Of a DNA stretch of 64,000 bases, positions 62,133-64,000 are shown in pieces. The stretch's first letter is position 1. Each line of letters begins with the position of its first letter. The DNA lies in contig NC_010995.1 in the NCBI RefSeq assembly GCF_000019225.1, positions 988,501 to 1,052,500 on the forward strand, given 5' to 3'. The stretch is from Cellvibrio japonicus Ueda107. GTDB taxonomy: Bacteria; Pseudomonadota; Gammaproteobacteria; Pseudomonadales; Cellvibrionaceae. Below the pieces are notes generated by a model. That model made no database searches, had not been told where the DNA came from, and saw only the letters and a list, made by a program, of their open reading frames with translations. A program made the position numbers and the translations under genes.

Positions 62133-63566
62133 TCAGTTGTTGCGGGTAGTACCTTTGGCCATAGCCACCTGAGTGTTATCACTGAACTCATTCAGCTTGG
62201 CAATCAATGGGCGTGTTGACTCATTAAATACAGCCAGTTGGCTCTTATCGATACCCATGGATTTGGGGAGTGGCACTGTCACGGGGTTGCGCACTTGTCC
62301 ATTGACATGGAATTCATAATGCAGATGCGGGCCGGATGCCAAACCCGTAGAACCGACGTAGCCGATAATATCGCCCTGACTAATCCGGGTTCCGGCCCTC
62401 ATTCCCTTAGCGAAGTTATTCATATGGCCGTAGAGGGTTTCGTAACCGCTGCCATGGTTGATGATAATGCAATTCCCATAACCGCCCTTACGCCCTGCAA
62501 AGGAGACCTTTCCATCGCCTGTTGCACGTATAGGCGTACCTCGTGCAGCGGCATAATCGGTACCTTTATGGGCGCGAATAATATGCAATACAGGGTGTTT
62601 GCGGGCCAGGTTAAAGTGCGAACTGATGCGGGCAAACTCAATGGGGGTACGCAAAAAAGCTTTCTGCATACCGCGTCCATCGGGAGTGTAGTAGCGCGCT
62701 ACACCATCTTTATCGACATAACGTACAGCGCGGAAGGTTTTTCCGCTGTTGGTAAATTCGGCTGCTAATATTTTGCCATAACCAATACGCTTGCCATCCA
62801 GGTGTTGTTCTTCGTACATCACTTTAAAGGCGTCGCCTTTTTGGATATCCAGCGCAAAATCTATATCCCAGCCAAAAATATTAGCCAGTTCCATCGTTAA
62901 TCCCGTGCTCAGCCCCGAGCGTTTTCCGGCCATGTACAGGGAGCTATCAATAACACCCTGGCTAAAACCATGTTGTATATCAGGCTGGAGCGATGTGTCT
63001 TTAGCGATAAACCCTTTGGATGCACGGGTAAACGTCATACTATCCAGCGTGTTTATGGTGTACACCAGTTCTTTAAGCTGGTTGTCATCTACCAGGAAAG
63101 TCAGTTTTTGGCCCGGTTTGATTTTGCGCAGGTTTTTGGCTTCTGCCGCATCATTAAAGAGCTCATAAATATCCTTGTCGCCAAGCCCGGCGCGACGAAA
63201 CAGCAGCGACAAGCTATCCCCTGACTGTACGGTAAACTCTTTGGGTTGAGGGCCTTGAGGAAGCACTTCGGCTTGCGTGCTGGTTGCAAGTGGAAGTGCC
63301 GAAGGCGGAGTATCTGTCGTTTGCGAGAGAGGCTCGGTATTCAGTGACACATCCAGGCTTGGTAGCAGGGGGCGGGCATCAAAATTCGAAGACTCGGTGC
63401 TGGAGATGGGAACTGCAATGGTGGATTCGGGATCTTGCGGGTGACTCACTACTAAGGAAAAGAGAAGGCACAACAACAATAACGCGAGAGCAATCATATG
63501 CCCTCGGGGAAACGCATTAATCAATGAAATAGCGGTAATGTTAGTGCGGCTCTTCGGCGGTGCCAT
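62133..63566 (-). CDS. Peptidoglycan DD-endopeptidase, M23 (MepM/Csd3-like)
   Basis: The 477-residue protein has one N-terminal membrane helix (MIALALLLLCLLFSLVVS, about 23-41) and an OapA/LysM-like wall-binding region (about 110-190). A Csd3 second domain follows, then an M23 catalytic domain with HKGTDYAAARGTPI (HxxxD zinc motif, about 330) and HLHYEF (HxH). It cleaves peptide cross-links to let the sacculus grow. Order erpA-anmK-M23-tyrS is conserved with Pseudomonas. Confidence 0.93.
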   Translation of the reverse strand: MAPPKSRTNITAISLINAFPRGHMIALALLLLCLLFSLVVSHPQDPESTIAVPISSTESSNFDARPLLPSLDVSLNTEPLSQTTDTPPSALPLATSTQAEVLPQGPQPKEFTVQSGDSLSLLFRRAGLGDKDIYELFNDAAEAKNLRKIKPGQKLTFLVDDNQLKELVYTINTLDSMTFTRASKGFIAKDTSLQPDIQHGFSQGVIDSSLYMAGKRSGLSTGLTMELANIFGWDIDFALDIQKGDAFKVMYEEQHLDGKRIGYGKILAAEFTNSGKTFRAVRYVDKDGVARYYTPDGRGMQKAFLRTPIEFARISSHFNLARKHPVLHIIRAHKGTDYAAARGTPIRATGDGKVSFAGRKGGYGNCIIINHGSGYETLYGHMNNFAKGMRAGTRISQGDIIGYVGSTGLASGPHLHYEFHVNGQVRNPVTVPLPKSMGIDKSQLAVFNESTRPLIAKLNEFSDNTQVAMAKGTTRNN

Positions 63567-63786
63567 GAGAAATCAGCTCGTCTTTATGAAAAAAGTGATC
63601 CAACAGAGGGCACTTTATAGCAGAAAAAAACGCCAAGAACACCCCGAAACTTCATCTTATTGTCACAAGTCGGTGAATTGGCCTTGTAATTGAAGGAAGA
63701 TAAGGTATCTTTGCCGACTTTTTCTGCTTTTTACCCTGAAATATAGTCACAATCCCCGGCTTGGCCGGTTTTTTGGTGGGTGCTTT

Positions 63787-64000
63787 ATGACGTCGATAGA
63801 CACACATTTTTTACAAGAGTTGCAAGAGCGAGGACTGATTGCACAGATGACAGGGGGGGACTCCCTGGCTGAGCATCTGAATACGGGTAGTCGCACTCTT
63901 TATAGTGGCTTCGACCCTACAGCGGACAGTCTCCATATCGGCCATTTGGTTCCGCTGCTTGCACTCAAGCGATTTCAAATGGCCGGCCACAAGCCTATTG
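63787..64000 (+). CDS. tyrS: Tyrosyl-tRNA synthetase, N-terminus only
   Basis: The first 71 codons are present before the window ends. The protein has LYSGFDPTADSLHIGHLVPL with the class I HIGH motif at residues 50-53 and the tyrosine-binding GFDPT. It charges tRNA-Tyr. The promoter lies in the 220-base divergent gap with the M23 gene; I cannot assign its elements with confidence. Confidence 0.96.
   Translation, partial: MTSIDTHFLQELQERGLIAQMTGGDSLAEHLNTGSRTLYSGFDPTADSLHIGHLVPLLALKRFQMAGHKPI

Overview
The window looks like chromosomal DNA of a free-living, polysaccharide-degrading gammaproteobacterium, most likely Cellvibrio or a close relative in the Cellvibrionales. Three things support this. 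Housekeeping blocks keep the pseudomonad-type order (lptD-surA-pdxA-rsmA-apaG-apaH, and erpA-anmK-M23 peptidase-tyrS). A GH94 phosphorylase sits with gluconate-handling genes. A TonB-dependent receptor precedes a beta-propeller phytase. The species name is an inference; the sequence itself shows only gene content and order. I saw no tRNA, rRNA, CRISPR array or prophage.

Layout. 1-11.6 kb (minus strand) holds a PAS/GAF/GGDEF signalling protein cut by the window edge, type II NADH dehydrogenase, a TPR lipoprotein coupled to a DUF3857/transglutaminase protein, two oxidoreductases, an AraC regulator and a membrane GGDEF protein with a broken active site. 11.6-18.9 kb (plus) is a phosphate-scavenging module: Pho box, TonB receptor, beta-propeller phytase, Tat-exported PhoX phosphatase. 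19.3-25.3 kb is a sugar-acid module: gluconokinase, LacI-type regulator with a palindromic operator, GPH symporter and GH94 phosphorylase. Together these suggest import and phosphorolysis of cellobionic acid, the product of oxidative cellulose cleavage.

25.4-32 kb holds a small zinc-ribbon protein, a MaoP/DUF413 protein with a histone-H1-like tail, rpsT, a membrane Ser/Thr kinase with five periplasmic Cx7C repeats plus a secreted partner, and the cell-wall recycling pair amgK-murU. 32.2-39.3 kb is the outer-membrane/ribosome/cofactor block lptD to apaH, followed by a PEP-CTERM protein. 40.8-49.8 kb is a complete aa3-type cytochrome c oxidase operon with its assembly factors: coxB, coxA, cox11, coxC, SURF1, a Cx3C protein, heme A synthase, heme O synthase, PCuAC and Sco.

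50-52.9 kb holds a Yip1 membrane protein, an outer-membrane barrel protein and an intact 1,274-bp IS4-family element inserted into the loop of an intrinsic terminator, with a 10-bp target duplication. 52.9-58 kb (minus) is a ClC channel, half-length antiporter, hemJ, thiE and hemL run. 58.1-64 kb holds argC, a coiled-coil membrane protein, bactofilin, erpA, anmK, an M23 endopeptidase and the start of tyrS.

The strongest leads are the phytate module with a near-canonical Pho box, the inferred cellobionate operon, the Cx7C-repeat kinase system, and the self-insulating IS element. All functional names rest on motifs and family knowledge read by eye; no database search was run.
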